Shown piece after piece: positions 34,710 through 42,837 of a DNA stretch of 64,000 nucleotides (the first letter of the stretch is position 1; the number at the start of each line of letters is the position of its first letter). Made by a program: the position numbers and the translations under genes. This stretch comes from an uncultured bacterium (lineage in GTDB: Bacteria; Bacteroidota; Bacteroidia; Bacteroidales; Bacteroidaceae): positions 1-64,000 of the forward strand of contig CAJMNM010000012.1 of the NCBI GenBank assembly GCA_905214795.1. Direction: 5' to 3'. Below the pieces are notes generated by a model that was given only the letters and a program-made list of their open reading frames with translations, did no database searches and had not been told where the DNA came from.

Positions 34710-36286
34710 TGAAACGATATATGATAGATTATATGGGGTATATACGTTATCAGATTGCTGCTTGTCTGATTTTGTTGTCGTTTTTGTTTGTCGGTTGCCA
34801 TAATGAGGCACGTGTACCGTCAGATTATGTTTCTGTTAATGAGCAGCCGAAACTTTATCCTGATTATTCCAATGTGACCTGCCCTCCTAATATAGCTCCT
34901 TTGAATTTCAGTCTGCTGAATTCTTGCAAGCAGTGTGTGGTGGAATTGGTTGGCCGTCATTCATCGCTTGTTGTAGAAGGAGGAGCTGATGGAAAAATAA
35001 TATTTGATGAGAATGAGTGGAAAAGTCTGCTGAAGAAACATGCGGGTGACAGTCTCGCAGTCAATTTGTATGTCAGACGCTCTGAGTGTTGGCAAAAATT
35101 GCGTTCATGTCAGTTGTATGTCGCGGCTGAGCCTATAGATAGTTTTCTTTCTTACCGTTTGATTGAACCAGGATATATTCCATATCGTCGTTTAGGTATC
35201 TATCAGCGTAATCTGACTAATTTTGAGGTGGAGCCGGTTTATGAGAATAATGTAACCGATGATCCGCAACAAAATCATTGTATTAATTGTCATAATTTTC
35301 AGCAATACGGTACTTCACGTATGCTGTTCCATGTCAGGGAAAATCATGGTGGAACTATAATATATGACAATGGAAAGCTGACAAAAGTGGATTTTAAAGG
35401 TGACAGTATTCCCGGCGGGGCTGTTTATCCGGCATGGCATCCGGTAAAGCCCTGGGTGGTATTTTCAACTAATATCACAGGTCAGTCTTTTCATATTAAT
35501 AATTCGGAAAGAGTGGAGGTACTTGATATGGCTTCTGATCTTATTTTCTGTGACTGGGAACATGGAACGGTAAATTATATTCTTCATACAGATTCTGTGA
35601 TGGAGAATTTTCCTCATTGGAGTCCTGATGGTAAGCGATTATATTATACAGCGGCAAAAATTCCGGAAATGGCTGAACTGGATATGGAAGGTCGTGATGT
35701 GTATTCAACGGAGCACTATCGCGAATTGCGCTATGATGTGATGTATATGGATTTTGATGAACAAAATCAGACGTTTAGCACTCCGCATTTGTTGGTGGAT
35801 TGTGCGAAAAATGAGAAAAGTGCATCGGTACCCCGGGTAAGTCCGGACGGGCGTTATGTGCTTTATACATTGGGTAATTACGGGCAGTTCCATATCTGGC
35901 ACAAAAGTGCTGATTTATGGGTTCACGACCTTAAAAATGGAACTGATTATCCTTTGGAGGCTGCTAACAGTCACGATGTGGAAAGTTATCATACGTGGAG
36001 CAGTAACGGGCGTTGGATAGCTTTCAGCTCAAAACGTGACGATGGGGATTATACGCGAGTTTATATCGCTTATTTTGATAATGAAGGCAAACCACGTAAG
36101 GCATTGATGTTGCCGCAGGAGGATCCTGAAGAAAATATTTTATTGTTAAAGAGTTATAATGTGCCGGAATTAACACGTGAGGCTGTTCATGTCTCACGCA
36201 AGGACTTTGAAAATGCAGTCTATAAACAGCCGGCTTGTAAAGTAAAGTTTGAGTCTGTTTATATGTCGAAAGGTGTGTCCAAATGA
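34709..36286 (+). CDS. Beta-propeller (PD40/TolB-like) lipoprotein with a CxxCH motif
   Basis: A 525-residue lipoprotein: signal with lipobox near residue 29 (LLSFLFVGC), then a beta-rich N-terminal domain, a CINCH motif at Cys191-Cys194-His195 preceded by DDPQQNH, and a C-terminal propeller with repeated blades such as PHWSPDGKRLYYTAA, PRVSPDGRYVLYTLG and TWSSNGRWIAFSSKRDDG. CxxCH is the attachment motif of c-type haem, although it can also be coincidental or bind metal. A TTG at 34706 opens the frame two codons earlier; the ATG at 34709, overlapping the upstream stop as TGATG, is preferred. Confidence 0.82.
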   Translation: MKRYMIDYMGYIRYQIAACLILLSFLFVGCHNEARVPSDYVSVNEQPKLYPDYSNVTCPPNIAPLNFSLLNSCKQCVVELVGRHSSLVVEGGADGKIIFDENEWKSLLKKHAGDSLAVNLYVRRSECWQKLRSCQLYVAAEPIDSFLSYRLIEPGYIPYRRLGIYQRNLTNFEVEPVYENNVTDDPQQNHCINCHNFQQYGTSRMLFHVRENHGGTIIYDNGKLTKVDFKGDSIPGGAVYPAWHPVKPWVVFSTNITGQSFHINNSERVEVLDMASDLIFCDWEHGTVNYILHTDSVMENFPHWSPDGKRLYYTAAKIPEMAELDMEGRDVYSTEHYRELRYDVMYMDFDEQNQTFSTPHLLVDCAKNEKSASVPRVSPDGRYVLYTLGNYGQFHIWHKSADLWVHDLKNGTDYPLEAANSHDVESYHTWSSNGRWIAFSSKRDDGDYTRVYIAYFDNEGKPRKALMLPQEDPEENILLLKSYNVPELTREAVHVSRKDFENAVYKQPACKVKFESVYMSKGVSK

Positions 36287-36759
36287 CAGAAGTGGCGTTC
36301 TAATGTAAGAAGCTTCTCTTTGACTAGCAAACCGCCTGCATAACCGGTTAGGGTACCGTTCTTGCCAATAACCCGATGACAGGGGATGATAATAGGTAGG
36401 GGATTGTTATGGTTTGCCATTCCTACGGCACGTATGGCTTTGGGATGATTAATTTGTGCTGCAAGTTCGCTGTAACTGATAGTTTTACCATAAGGAATGG
36501 TTTGTAATGCTTGCCATACTTTATGTTGAAATGGAGTTCCGGTTGTTATTTTAAATGGAATACAGAATGTTTTACGTTGTCCGTTGAAATAAGATTCGAT
36601 TTGACGGAATGCTTCATCTATCAATTGGCTGCCGTGGTTAATTACGTTGTGCTCGGTCCATGATATTGCTACAATATAGCCTTGAGACTCATAGATTGTC
36701 AATGGTCCTAATAATGTTTGAACACATTTACAATGATCATATTCAATTTGTTTTTTCAT
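36259..36759 (-). CDS. ogt: Methylated-DNA--protein-cysteine methyltransferase
   Basis: A DNA-repair protein of 166 residues that removes O6-alkyl groups from guanine by irreversible transfer to its own Cys. The active site is IIPCHRVIGKNG (Cys at about 129), preceded by the HTH region YSELAAQINHPKAIRAVGMANHNNP and followed by LTGYAGGLLVKEKLL. The N-terminal ribonuclease-like domain is normal for the Ogt type. Its 3' end overlaps the convergent propeller-lipoprotein gene by 28 bp. Confidence 0.95.
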   Translation of the reverse strand: MKKQIEYDHCKCVQTLLGPLTIYESQGYIVAISWTEHNVINHGSQLIDEAFRQIESYFNGQRKTFCIPFKITTGTPFQHKVWQALQTIPYGKTISYSELAAQINHPKAIRAVGMANHNNPLPIIIPCHRVIGKNGTLTGYAGGLLVKEKLLTLERHFCHLDTPFDI

Positions 36760-36842
36760 TAGATTATAGGATATTAATTGAATGACAAACGGATGAAGTC
36801 GCTATCTTCTTCCTCTCTAAAATGGTATAATAAGAACATTAT

Positions 36843-36880
36843 ACCCCTCCTTTCAGTAAATGTTTTACTGGAGGAGGGGT
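36843..36880. other. Strong hairpin without a T-run between asnA and ogt
   Basis: Arms ACCCCTCCTTTCAGTAAA and TTTACTGGAGGAGGGGT around a short loop. Neither strand has a U-rich tail, so it is not a canonical terminator. It lies 30-67 bp downstream of asnA and about 85-120 bp upstream of the ogt start on the same strand, so it could limit read-through or protect mRNA ends. Confidence 0.7.
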
Positions 36881-36909
36881 GGTGGATGATGTTATTTGAT
36901 GATGAATTT

Positions 36910-37947
36910 CTAGATTAATGTCATTCCGGCATCTTCACATTGTTTACGCATTTCTTCCGGCCAGATGCTGGATTGTGTCTCACCAATATGTGCCTTTTGA
37001 AGTAGAATCATACAAAGACGGCTTTGTCCTATACCGCCACCGATGGATTGGGGAAGACTTCCTTCAAGCAGACGTTTGTGAAAATATAATTCTTTTCGGT
37101 CTTCTTTTCCGCTTTCTTTGAGCTGACGGAGTAATGCTTCCTGGTTGACACGGATACCCATTGAAGATAATTCGATTGCACGTCCCAATACGGGATACCA
37201 TATTAATAGGTCACCGTTAAGTCCAGGCTTGCCAAGTTCAGAAACTGTTGTATAATCGTCATAGTCGGGAGCGCGCATGTCGTGTACTTTGCCATTGCTT
37301 AATTTGCAGCCAATACCTATAATAAATACAGCGCCATATTCTTTGCAGATTGCATCTTCACGTTCTTTGGGAGTCATGTCGGGATAACGTTGTAATAGTT
37401 CTTCGGCATGAATGAAATGAACTTCTTCTGGAAGAAACGGTTTGAGCTGTGGATAGGTTTCACAAATATAAAATTCAGTACGTAAGATAGCAGAGTAGAT
37501 TTTGCATACAATTTTCTTCAGAAAATCAAGATGCCGTTGGTTGGGAGTCATGACACGTTCCCAGTCCCATTGGTCAACGTATAGTGAATGTAAGTTACCA
37601 AGTTCTTCGTCTGCACGAATGGCGTTCATATCTGTAATAATACCATAACCTGGCGCTACTGCATATTCTGCCAGTGTTACGCGTTTCCATTTTGCCAGAG
37701 AGTGGACAACTTCAGCAGGCGCTTCATTCATGTCTTTGATAGGGAACGTTACTGGTCGTTCAATTCCATTAAGGTCGTCATTCATTCCTAACCCTTTGAG
37801 AACGAATAGTGGTGCTGTGACTCTTCGCAAGCGTAACTCTGTAGAAATGCTGCTTAAGAAGAAATCTTTGATTTTTTTTATCGCGATTTCTGTTTGTTGT
37901 AAATCTAGTTTCGCCGTATAATTTTGGGGCTTTATTAAATAACTCAT
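36910..37947 (-). CDS. asnA: Aspartate--ammonia ligase (ammonia-dependent asparagine synthetase)
   Basis: Makes asparagine from aspartate, ammonia and ATP. The 345-residue product belongs to the class II aminoacyl-tRNA-synthetase-like fold: ELRLRRVTAPLFVLKGLGMNDDL near the N-terminus, EYAVAPGYGIITDMNAIRADEEL, YVDQWDWERVM, and a C-terminal GSLPQSIGGGIGQSRLCMILLQKAHIGE (in parts) forming the nucleotide site. The frame is open 23 codons upstream, but the -7 box at 37987-37994 lies inside that extension, so the ATG at 37947 is the start. A glutamine-dependent AsnB is encoded 15 kb away in the same window. Confidence 0.95.
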   Translation of the reverse strand: MSYLIKPQNYTAKLDLQQTEIAIKKIKDFFLSSISTELRLRRVTAPLFVLKGLGMNDDLNGIERPVTFPIKDMNEAPAEVVHSLAKWKRVTLAEYAVAPGYGIITDMNAIRADEELGNLHSLYVDQWDWERVMTPNQRHLDFLKKIVCKIYSAILRTEFYICETYPQLKPFLPEEVHFIHAEELLQRYPDMTPKEREDAICKEYGAVFIIGIGCKLSNGKVHDMRAPDYDDYTTVSELGKPGLNGDLLIWYPVLGRAIELSSMGIRVNQEALLRQLKESGKEDRKELYFHKRLLEGSLPQSIGGGIGQSRLCMILLQKAHIGETQSSIWPEEMRKQCEDAGMTLI

Positions 37948-37986
37948 TGTTTTGCTATTTTTATTCGTTGCTTTCAATTTGTACGG

Positions 37987-37994
37987 CAAAGATA
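37987..37994 (-). promoter_or_regulatory. -7 box of asnA
   Basis: TATCTTTG on the minus strand, 40 bp before the chosen ATG. The only TTTG upstream is 12 bp away, so the -33 element is not clear. Confidence 0.55.
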
Positions 37995-38079
37995 TGTAAT
38001 TTAAATCAAATGACATTATGTTTTTCTATAAAAAGTGTCTATATGATTATTTATATTCAGAATGATTTTTATAACAAGC

Positions 38080-38110
38080 TTGTTTTATTCTATTTTTTTT
38101 TCTACTTTTG
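38080..38110 (+). promoter_or_regulatory. Promoter of tRNA-Arg
   Basis: TTG at 38080-38082, 20 bp, TACTTTTG at 38103-38110, 12 bp before the mature tRNA. Confidence 0.65.
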
Positions 38111-38122
38111 CAAGCAATTTAA

Positions 38123-38196
38123 GGCTCCGTAGCTTAGCTGTATAGAGCGTCAGATTCCGGTTCTGAAGGTCAAGGGTTAGAATCCCTTCGGAGTCA
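38123..38196 (+). tRNA. tRNA-Arg (anticodon CCG)
   Basis: A complete cloverleaf of 74 bases: acceptor GGCTCCG/CGGAGTC, D-arm GCTTAGCTGTATAGAGC, anticodon stem TCAGA/TCTGA with loop TTCCGGT (anticodon CCG), short variable loop and T-arm AAGGG/CCCTT around TTAGAAT. CCA is not encoded. It reads the CGG codon. Confidence 0.93.
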
Positions 38197-38202
38197 CATT
38201 AA

Positions 38203-38247
38203 GAACGAAAGAAAGATTTTCTCGAGAATTTCTTTCTTTCGTTTTTT
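38203..38247 (+). terminator. Terminator of tRNA-Arg
   Basis: Arms ACGAAAGAAAGA (38205-38216) and TCTTTCTTTCGT (38231-38242) followed by a T-run. Confidence 0.85.
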
Positions 38248-38360
38248 AGTATATAACTTGTTTAGATTCAGATAGAAATATAAACTATATTGTTTGTATG
38301 TAATCGACAAAATTTAATTATTATGTACTTCAATTAGTATATTTTTTATTCATATTGATT

Positions 38361-39596
38361 TTAAAATTCAGAAATATTTTTAGCAACAGTATAGCCTGTT
38401 GTCCATGCAGCCTGGAGATTAAATCCACCGGTAATGGCATCTATATCTAATACTTCTCCGGCAAAAAATAGTCCTGGGCAGCATTTGCTTTCCAATGTAT
38501 TGTGTGAAATAGCATTTAGACTGATACCGCCGCAAGTGACAAATTCGTCTCTGAACCGGCTTTTACCATCTACTTCGTAAATGTCCGAAGTTAATATGGA
38601 GGCTAGTTTGTTTATACCTTTTTTGCCTATTTCTCCCCATCTTTTGTCCAATGACAAGTTTGATTTCTCAAGTAAATGATTCCATAAACGTTGTGGTAAT
38701 TGGTACGGACATAGATTGGAAATCAATTTTATAGAATGTTGATTTTGAATGTTTTTAATTTGTTCAGAGACAAGTTCTGTATTGTTGTTTTCAATCCAAC
38801 GTACTTGAAGTGTGAATTTGTAATTGTTTTCGTGAATCCAGCGGGCAGCGTATGATGATAGTTTTAGTATAGCAGGTCCGCTCATTCCCCAATGTGTAAA
38901 AAGTAAGGCTCCGGAACTTTTGAATTTTGTTCCCGGAATCCAGACCGTAGCATTTTCAATAACAATGCCCATAAGTTGACGGATGGCATCACTTTTAATA
39001 TTAAACGTGTAAAGTGAAGGAACAGAAGGTTCCGTATGGTGTTTTATTGTTTGAAGGTATTGCAAATCTTTTGAAAGAGGAGCACCTCCTGAAGTAACTG
39101 CTACACGATTTGCTTTGTAAGAAGGGATATTGTCAGATCCAAAAGATAAAAGGAAAGAACCGTCTTCCATTTTTTCGATTTTGGTAACTTCATGTTGGGT
39201 TCTTATTTCAACGCTGTTTTTCTGTGCTTCCCTTTTGAGACACATGATGATGGATTCTGAATCTTGTGAAGCAGGAAAGACACATTGGTCTGGTTGAGTT
39301 GTTAATTTGACTCCTTTATTCTCAAACCATTCGTATGTTTTTATATGGTCAAAGCTTTTAAAAAGCTTTTTCATAAGTCTGTGTCCTCTTGGATAAGCGT
39401 GTGATAAATCTTTTATTTCCAAAAATGAATTGGACAGATTGCACCGTCCGCCTCCGGAGATTTTTACTTTGTTCAAAACATTTTTAGCTTTTTCAAAAAT
39501 AATGATTTCTGTATCAGGGTTGTTTCTTCTGATATTGGCTGCAATAAAAAATCCTGCTGCACCTCCGCCGATGATGGCGATATTGTTTGTTGCCAT
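38361..39596 (-). CDS. HI0933/YhiN-family FAD-dependent oxidoreductase
   Basis: A 411-residue flavoprotein of the family annotated as NAD(P)/FAD-dependent oxidoreductase or aminoacetone oxidase-like. The dinucleotide-binding loop IIGGGAAGFFIA is at 8-19, the family hallmark KISGGGRCNLSN at about 45-56, and the C-terminal FAD motif CCPGLFFAGEVLDIDAITGGFNLQAAWTTG (in parts, about 370-399) closes the site. Family members include BaiN, which reduces bile-acid intermediates in Clostridium, but most have no known substrate. It is monocistronic and ends about 115 bp after the tRNA-Arg terminator on the opposite strand. Confidence 0.88.
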   Translation of the reverse strand: MATNNIAIIGGGAAGFFIAANIRRNNPDTEIIIFEKAKNVLNKVKISGGGRCNLSNSFLEIKDLSHAYPRGHRLMKKLFKSFDHIKTYEWFENKGVKLTTQPDQCVFPASQDSESIIMCLKREAQKNSVEIRTQHEVTKIEKMEDGSFLLSFGSDNIPSYKANRVAVTSGGAPLSKDLQYLQTIKHHTEPSVPSLYTFNIKSDAIRQLMGIVIENATVWIPGTKFKSSGALLFTHWGMSGPAILKLSSYAARWIHENNYKFTLQVRWIENNNTELVSEQIKNIQNQHSIKLISNLCPYQLPQRLWNHLLEKSNLSLDKRWGEIGKKGINKLASILTSDIYEVDGKSRFRDEFVTCGGISLNAISHNTLESKCCPGLFFAGEVLDIDAITGGFNLQAAWTTGYTVAKNISEF

Positions 39597-39866
39597 AAAT
39601 TAGTTTTGTTTATGCTGCGAAGTTAGAATAAAAAACGATTTAAAATAGTAAATGATAACAATTTGCTTATGAATTTTATAGAATATATAGAATCAGGCGG
39701 GAAGAATGTTATTGTCTCAGTTGTATGATTAATGATAAGAATATTGAAATTATATGCATACTATAATATATTATAGAAGAGGGAATACTAATCTGGTTTT
39801 ATGTATCATAAAGTATTGTTGTTGTATTATTGTGTTTTATTTTGTTTGTTTTACGGCTAATTTTGT

Positions 39867-39883
39867 AATAAAATGATTTTATT
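39867..39883. promoter_or_regulatory. Candidate operator (dyad 1) of the ammonium operon
   Basis: Perfect dyad AATAAAAT-G-ATTTTATT centred about 110 bp before the predicted transcription start. The region is very AT-rich, so chance is not excluded. Confidence 0.4.
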
Positions 39884-39919
39884 TTTATTGCTTTTTATTT
39901 TAATTTGTTATACTTGCTG

Positions 39920-39934
39920 TTTTATTTGATAAAA
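39920..39934. promoter_or_regulatory. Candidate operator (dyad 2) of the ammonium operon
   Basis: TTTTAT-TTG-ATAAAA, centred near -59 of the predicted start, a classical activator position. A similar word, CTTATTTGATGAAAAA, lies upstream of gltB at 60605-60620. Confidence 0.4.
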
Positions 39935-39971
39935 TGAGCTTGTTTTTGTTTTATTTTGTGTCTTTTTGAAA

Positions 39972-39979
39972 TAACTTTG
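39972..39979 (+). promoter_or_regulatory. -7 box of the porin-glnB-amt operon
   Basis: TAACTTTG, a perfect TAnnTTTG. TTTG words lie 13 and 23 bp upstream, neither at ideal spacing, which would fit an activator-dependent promoter. Confidence 0.55.
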
Positions 39980-40090
39980 CCTTTGTAAAATAAAAAAAGA
40001 AAGTTTAAACGTATAATTTGCATTAAAATGATAAGGTTGTACAACGGATGAGAGAATAAACAAAAAGTTAAAGCTTAAAAATGGAACACA

Positions 40091-40846
40091 ATGAAAAAAG
40101 AGATTCTTACAACAGTAATGTGCGGTTTGTTAGTGACTATGTCTACAAACGCAAGCGCGGATGATTCTTTTGATGCATCTGTTGGTGGAAGTTTGGTTAG
40201 TGGTTACGTTTGGCGTGGTCAGGATTTAGGAGGTGTTAGTATTCAGCCTACTGCGTCAGTTGCATGGAAAGGTTTGTCGTTGACAGCGTGGGGATCGGTA
40301 GGTTTTAAGGATACAGAAGATGTTGGTGGTGCGTTTACTGATGCAAAAGAATTCGATCTGACGTTAGGATATGCTTATAAGGGTTTTAGTGTATCCGTTA
40401 CAGATTATTGGTTTAACTGTGCGTATAATAACTATTCTGGTGAGGCCATTTCTGGCAACTATTTTCATTATGGGAAAGGTGAAACCAATCATGTGTTTGA
40501 GGCTCAGATAGGTTATGATTTTGGTTTTCTGGCAGCAAACTGGTATACCAATTTTGCAGGTAACGATGGTTTGAATAAAGACGGAAAACGTGCTTACTCA
40601 TCTTATTTTTCATTGTCTGCACCATTTTCATTTGCTGGCTTGGATTGGAAAGTAGAGGCCGGGGCAACTCCATGGGCGACAACTTTCTATAATGGTGGTG
40701 CCGATCATTTTGAAGTTTCAGAGGTTAGTCTGAAAGCTATGAAGGCAATTAAGATTACCGATTCATTCTCATTGCCATTGTCAGCAAAGGTGGCATGGAA
40801 TCCGGCTACAGAGGGTGCGTATTTCGTATTTGGAGTGGATTTGTAA
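40091..40846 (+). CDS. Outer-membrane porin-like protein (TorF-type), ammonium cluster
   Basis: A 251-residue outer-membrane beta-barrel protein with signal peptide 1-23 (cleavage after NASA) and alternating hydrophobic strands rich in Gly, Tyr, Trp and Phe: VGGSLVSGYVWRGQDLGG, SVAWKGLSLTAWGSVGF, LTLGYAYKGFSVSVTDYWF, and a final strand GAYFVFGVDL ending in the short hydrophobic tail usual for barrels. The early SGYVWRGQ motif matches TorF/Gcw_chp-type putative porins. It precedes glnB and amt on the same strand, so it may admit ammonium or other small nitrogen compounds; this is inferred from context. Confidence 0.75.
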   Translation: MKKEILTTVMCGLLVTMSTNASADDSFDASVGGSLVSGYVWRGQDLGGVSIQPTASVAWKGLSLTAWGSVGFKDTEDVGGAFTDAKEFDLTLGYAYKGFSVSVTDYWFNCAYNNYSGEAISGNYFHYGKGETNHVFEAQIGYDFGFLAANWYTNFAGNDGLNKDGKRAYSSYFSLSAPFSFAGLDWKVEAGATPWATTFYNGGADHFEVSEVSLKAMKAIKITDSFSLPLSAKVAWNPATEGAYFVFGVDL

Positions 40847-40988
40847 ATATAATAAAAAGATGTTGATATAGTGCTGATGATTGATATAGATGGAAAAACT
40901 TATTGAGGTAGTAGTTTAATTCCTGGCCAGGATATTTTAAAAGGTAAAAAGATTTTCAGAGAGAAGTTGAACAGTAAAAACAGAGGTT

Positions 40989-41345
40989 ATGAAAAAGATT
41001 GAAGCGATTATCAGACGATCAAGATTTGAAGATGTGAAGGAAGCTCTTTTAGCTGCGGATATCGAATGGTTTTCATATTACGATGTACGTGGAATAGGTA
41101 AGACTCGCGAAGGACGAATCTATCGTGGAGTAGTATATGATACAAGTAGTATTGAACGTATCTTGATATCTATTGTGGTCAGAGAAAAGAATGTTGAAAA
41201 AACGATTCAGGCTATATGTAAGGCTGCTCATACTGGAGAAATCGGTGATGGACGTATATTCGTTATTCCTGTAGAGGATGCAATCAGGATTCGTACAGGT
41301 GAACGGGGTGATATTGCTCTTTATAATGCAGAACAGGAAAAGTAA
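40989..41345 (+). CDS. glnB: P-II family nitrogen regulator
   Basis: A trimeric signal protein of 118 residues that senses ATP/ADP and 2-oxoglutarate and controls the Amt channel and nitrogen enzymes. It starts MKKIEAIIRRSRFEDVKEAL; the T-loop (about 36-54) retains Tyr50, the counterpart of the uridylylated Tyr51 of E. coli, in IYRGVVYD. The B- and C-loop signatures TGEIGDGRIFV (82-92) and IRIRTGERG (99-107) are intact. The segment GIGKTREGRIYRG lacks the canonical Gln39 of GFGRQKGH. It lies directly upstream of amt, the usual pairing. Confidence 0.95.
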   Translation: MKKIEAIIRRSRFEDVKEALLAADIEWFSYYDVRGIGKTREGRIYRGVVYDTSSIERILISIVVREKNVEKTIQAICKAAHTGEIGDGRIFVIPVEDAIRIRTGERGDIALYNAEQEK

Positions 41346-41397
41346 AATACTATAATTCAGTTTGCAAAAAGAGTTACAGAAAAACAATAAATAAAAA

Positions 41398-42765
41398 ATG
41401 ATGATTATGAAGACAAAATATATCCTGAAAATGTGTGCTGGAAAGTGTCGGATGATATCGGCGCTTATCGCTGGACTTATGTTGCCTGCCGTAGCTTTTG
41501 CGCAGACAGATACTCCCGTGTTGGATAGTGGAAACACAGCATGGATGATTACAGCTACTATTCTGGTATTATTGATGAGTATACCAGGTATTGCCTTATT
41601 TTATGGAGGCTTGGTTAGACAAAAGAATATATTAAGTGTCATTATGCAGACTCTTTTCATTGTAGCTGCAGTAAGCATAATTTGGGTTGTATTTGGTTAC
41701 AGCTGGGCTTTTGATACAAGTTATGCTGCAGAAGGAAATCCTTTATCTGCAATTATGGGAGGGTTTGGCAAAGCTTTTTTGAATGGAATAGGAATAGACA
41801 CGTTAAGTACAGGTAATATTCCTGAGCTTACATTTGTAATGTTTCAGTGTATGTTTGCGTTAATAACGCCTGCTCTTATACTTGGTGCATTTGCAGAAAG
41901 AATTAAATTTTCAGGTTACACTGTTTTTATCCTTCTTTGGGTGATATTGGCTTATTTGCCAATGGCTCATTGGGTATGGGGAGGTGGTTTCCTACAACAA
42001 ATGGGAGCTATTGATTTTGCAGGTGGTACGGTAGTACATATTAATGCCGGCATTTCAGCCTTGGTTATGGCCATAATGTTAGGTAAACGTGAAGATTATC
42101 GTGTAGGGCATCCGATCATGCCACATAATATAACTTTCGTATTCTTGGGTACAAGTTTTCTTTGGTTAGGCTGGTTCGGTTTTAATGCAGGTAGTGGACT
42201 TGCTGCGGACGGTCTTGCGGCCAATGCTTTTATGGTTACTCATGTGGCTACTTCTGTAGCGGCTATGACGTGGATGGCAATAGATTGGTTATGTAATAAG
42301 AAGCCGACAACTGTTGGAGCTTGTACCGGAGCTGTTGCAGGTCTGGTTGCCATTACACCGGCTGCTGGGACTGTAGGTATTCTTGGAGCGATATGTATAG
42401 GTTTTGTTACACCGATTATATGTTTCTTTATGGTGGCTGTTGTGAAACCACATTTTGGATATGATGATGCCCTTGATGCTTTTGGAGTACATGGTATGGG
42501 CGGTATAATAGGTTCTATCTTGACTGGTGTTTTCGCAACGCGTACCATTACTGGTGAAGATGGTGTGCAAGGTGCACTTTATGGAGATTGGCATCAACTT
42601 ATGGTTCAGATTATCGCGACAGTCGTTTCAATTGTATTTAGTGCTGTTGTAACCTATATCCTTTATATTGTTGTAGACAAACTGGTCGGAATACGTGTTG
42701 ATAAACGTGTAGAGGAAGAGGGATTAGATGTCTACGAACATGGAGAGTCGGCTTATAATCATTAA
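41398..42765 (+). CDS. amt: Ammonium transporter
   Basis: An inner-membrane channel of 455 residues in the Amt/MEP/Rh family, importing ammonium. A signal-peptide-like segment (about 18-36, ending VAFA) precedes 11 transmembrane helices. Visible: DSGNTAWMITATILVLLMSIPGIALFYGGLVR (in parts, about 41-72), the pore motif GGTVVHINAG (first His of the twin-His pair) and DALDAFGVHGMGG (second His). The C-terminal tail (VDKRVEEEGLDVYEHGESAY) contains the Gly-Leu-Asp that interacts with P-II. Three ATGs (41398, 41401, 41407) are possible starts; the first is used here. It follows glnB by 52 bp. Confidence 0.95.
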   Translation: MMIMKTKYILKMCAGKCRMISALIAGLMLPAVAFAQTDTPVLDSGNTAWMITATILVLLMSIPGIALFYGGLVRQKNILSVIMQTLFIVAAVSIIWVVFGYSWAFDTSYAAEGNPLSAIMGGFGKAFLNGIGIDTLSTGNIPELTFVMFQCMFALITPALILGAFAERIKFSGYTVFILLWVILAYLPMAHWVWGGGFLQQMGAIDFAGGTVVHINAGISALVMAIMLGKREDYRVGHPIMPHNITFVFLGTSFLWLGWFGFNAGSGLAADGLAANAFMVTHVATSVAAMTWMAIDWLCNKKPTTVGACTGAVAGLVAITPAAGTVGILGAICIGFVTPIICFFMVAVVKPHFGYDDALDAFGVHGMGGIIGSILTGVFATRTITGEDGVQGALYGDWHQLMVQIIATVVSIVFSAVVTYILYIVVDKLVGIRVDKRVEEEGLDVYEHGESAYNH

Positions 42766-42837
42766 AAAGTGAATAATCTTTCAGATCAAAATAATAACCA
42801 TTAAACAAGAATTGTTTCATTATAAAATTAATTAAGT

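Larger units (their letters stand above)
39597..40090. other. AT-rich control region upstream of the porin-glnB-amt-glnN cluster
   Basis: No gene. It contains many TTTTATT-type words, two dyads (39867-39883 and 39920-39934) and the -7 box TAACTTTG at 39972-39979, with a leader of about 105 bases before the porin ATG. Confidence 0.6.

Noticed and set aside
34260..34811. 183-codon frame antisense to the DUF6057/propeller junction
   Set aside because: Shadow frame opposite overlapping real genes; no domain and no promoter.
36843..36880. Hairpin considered as a riboswitch or canonical terminator
   Set aside because: A simple long stem without multi-branch structure or T-run; no known ligand-binding consensus was seen.
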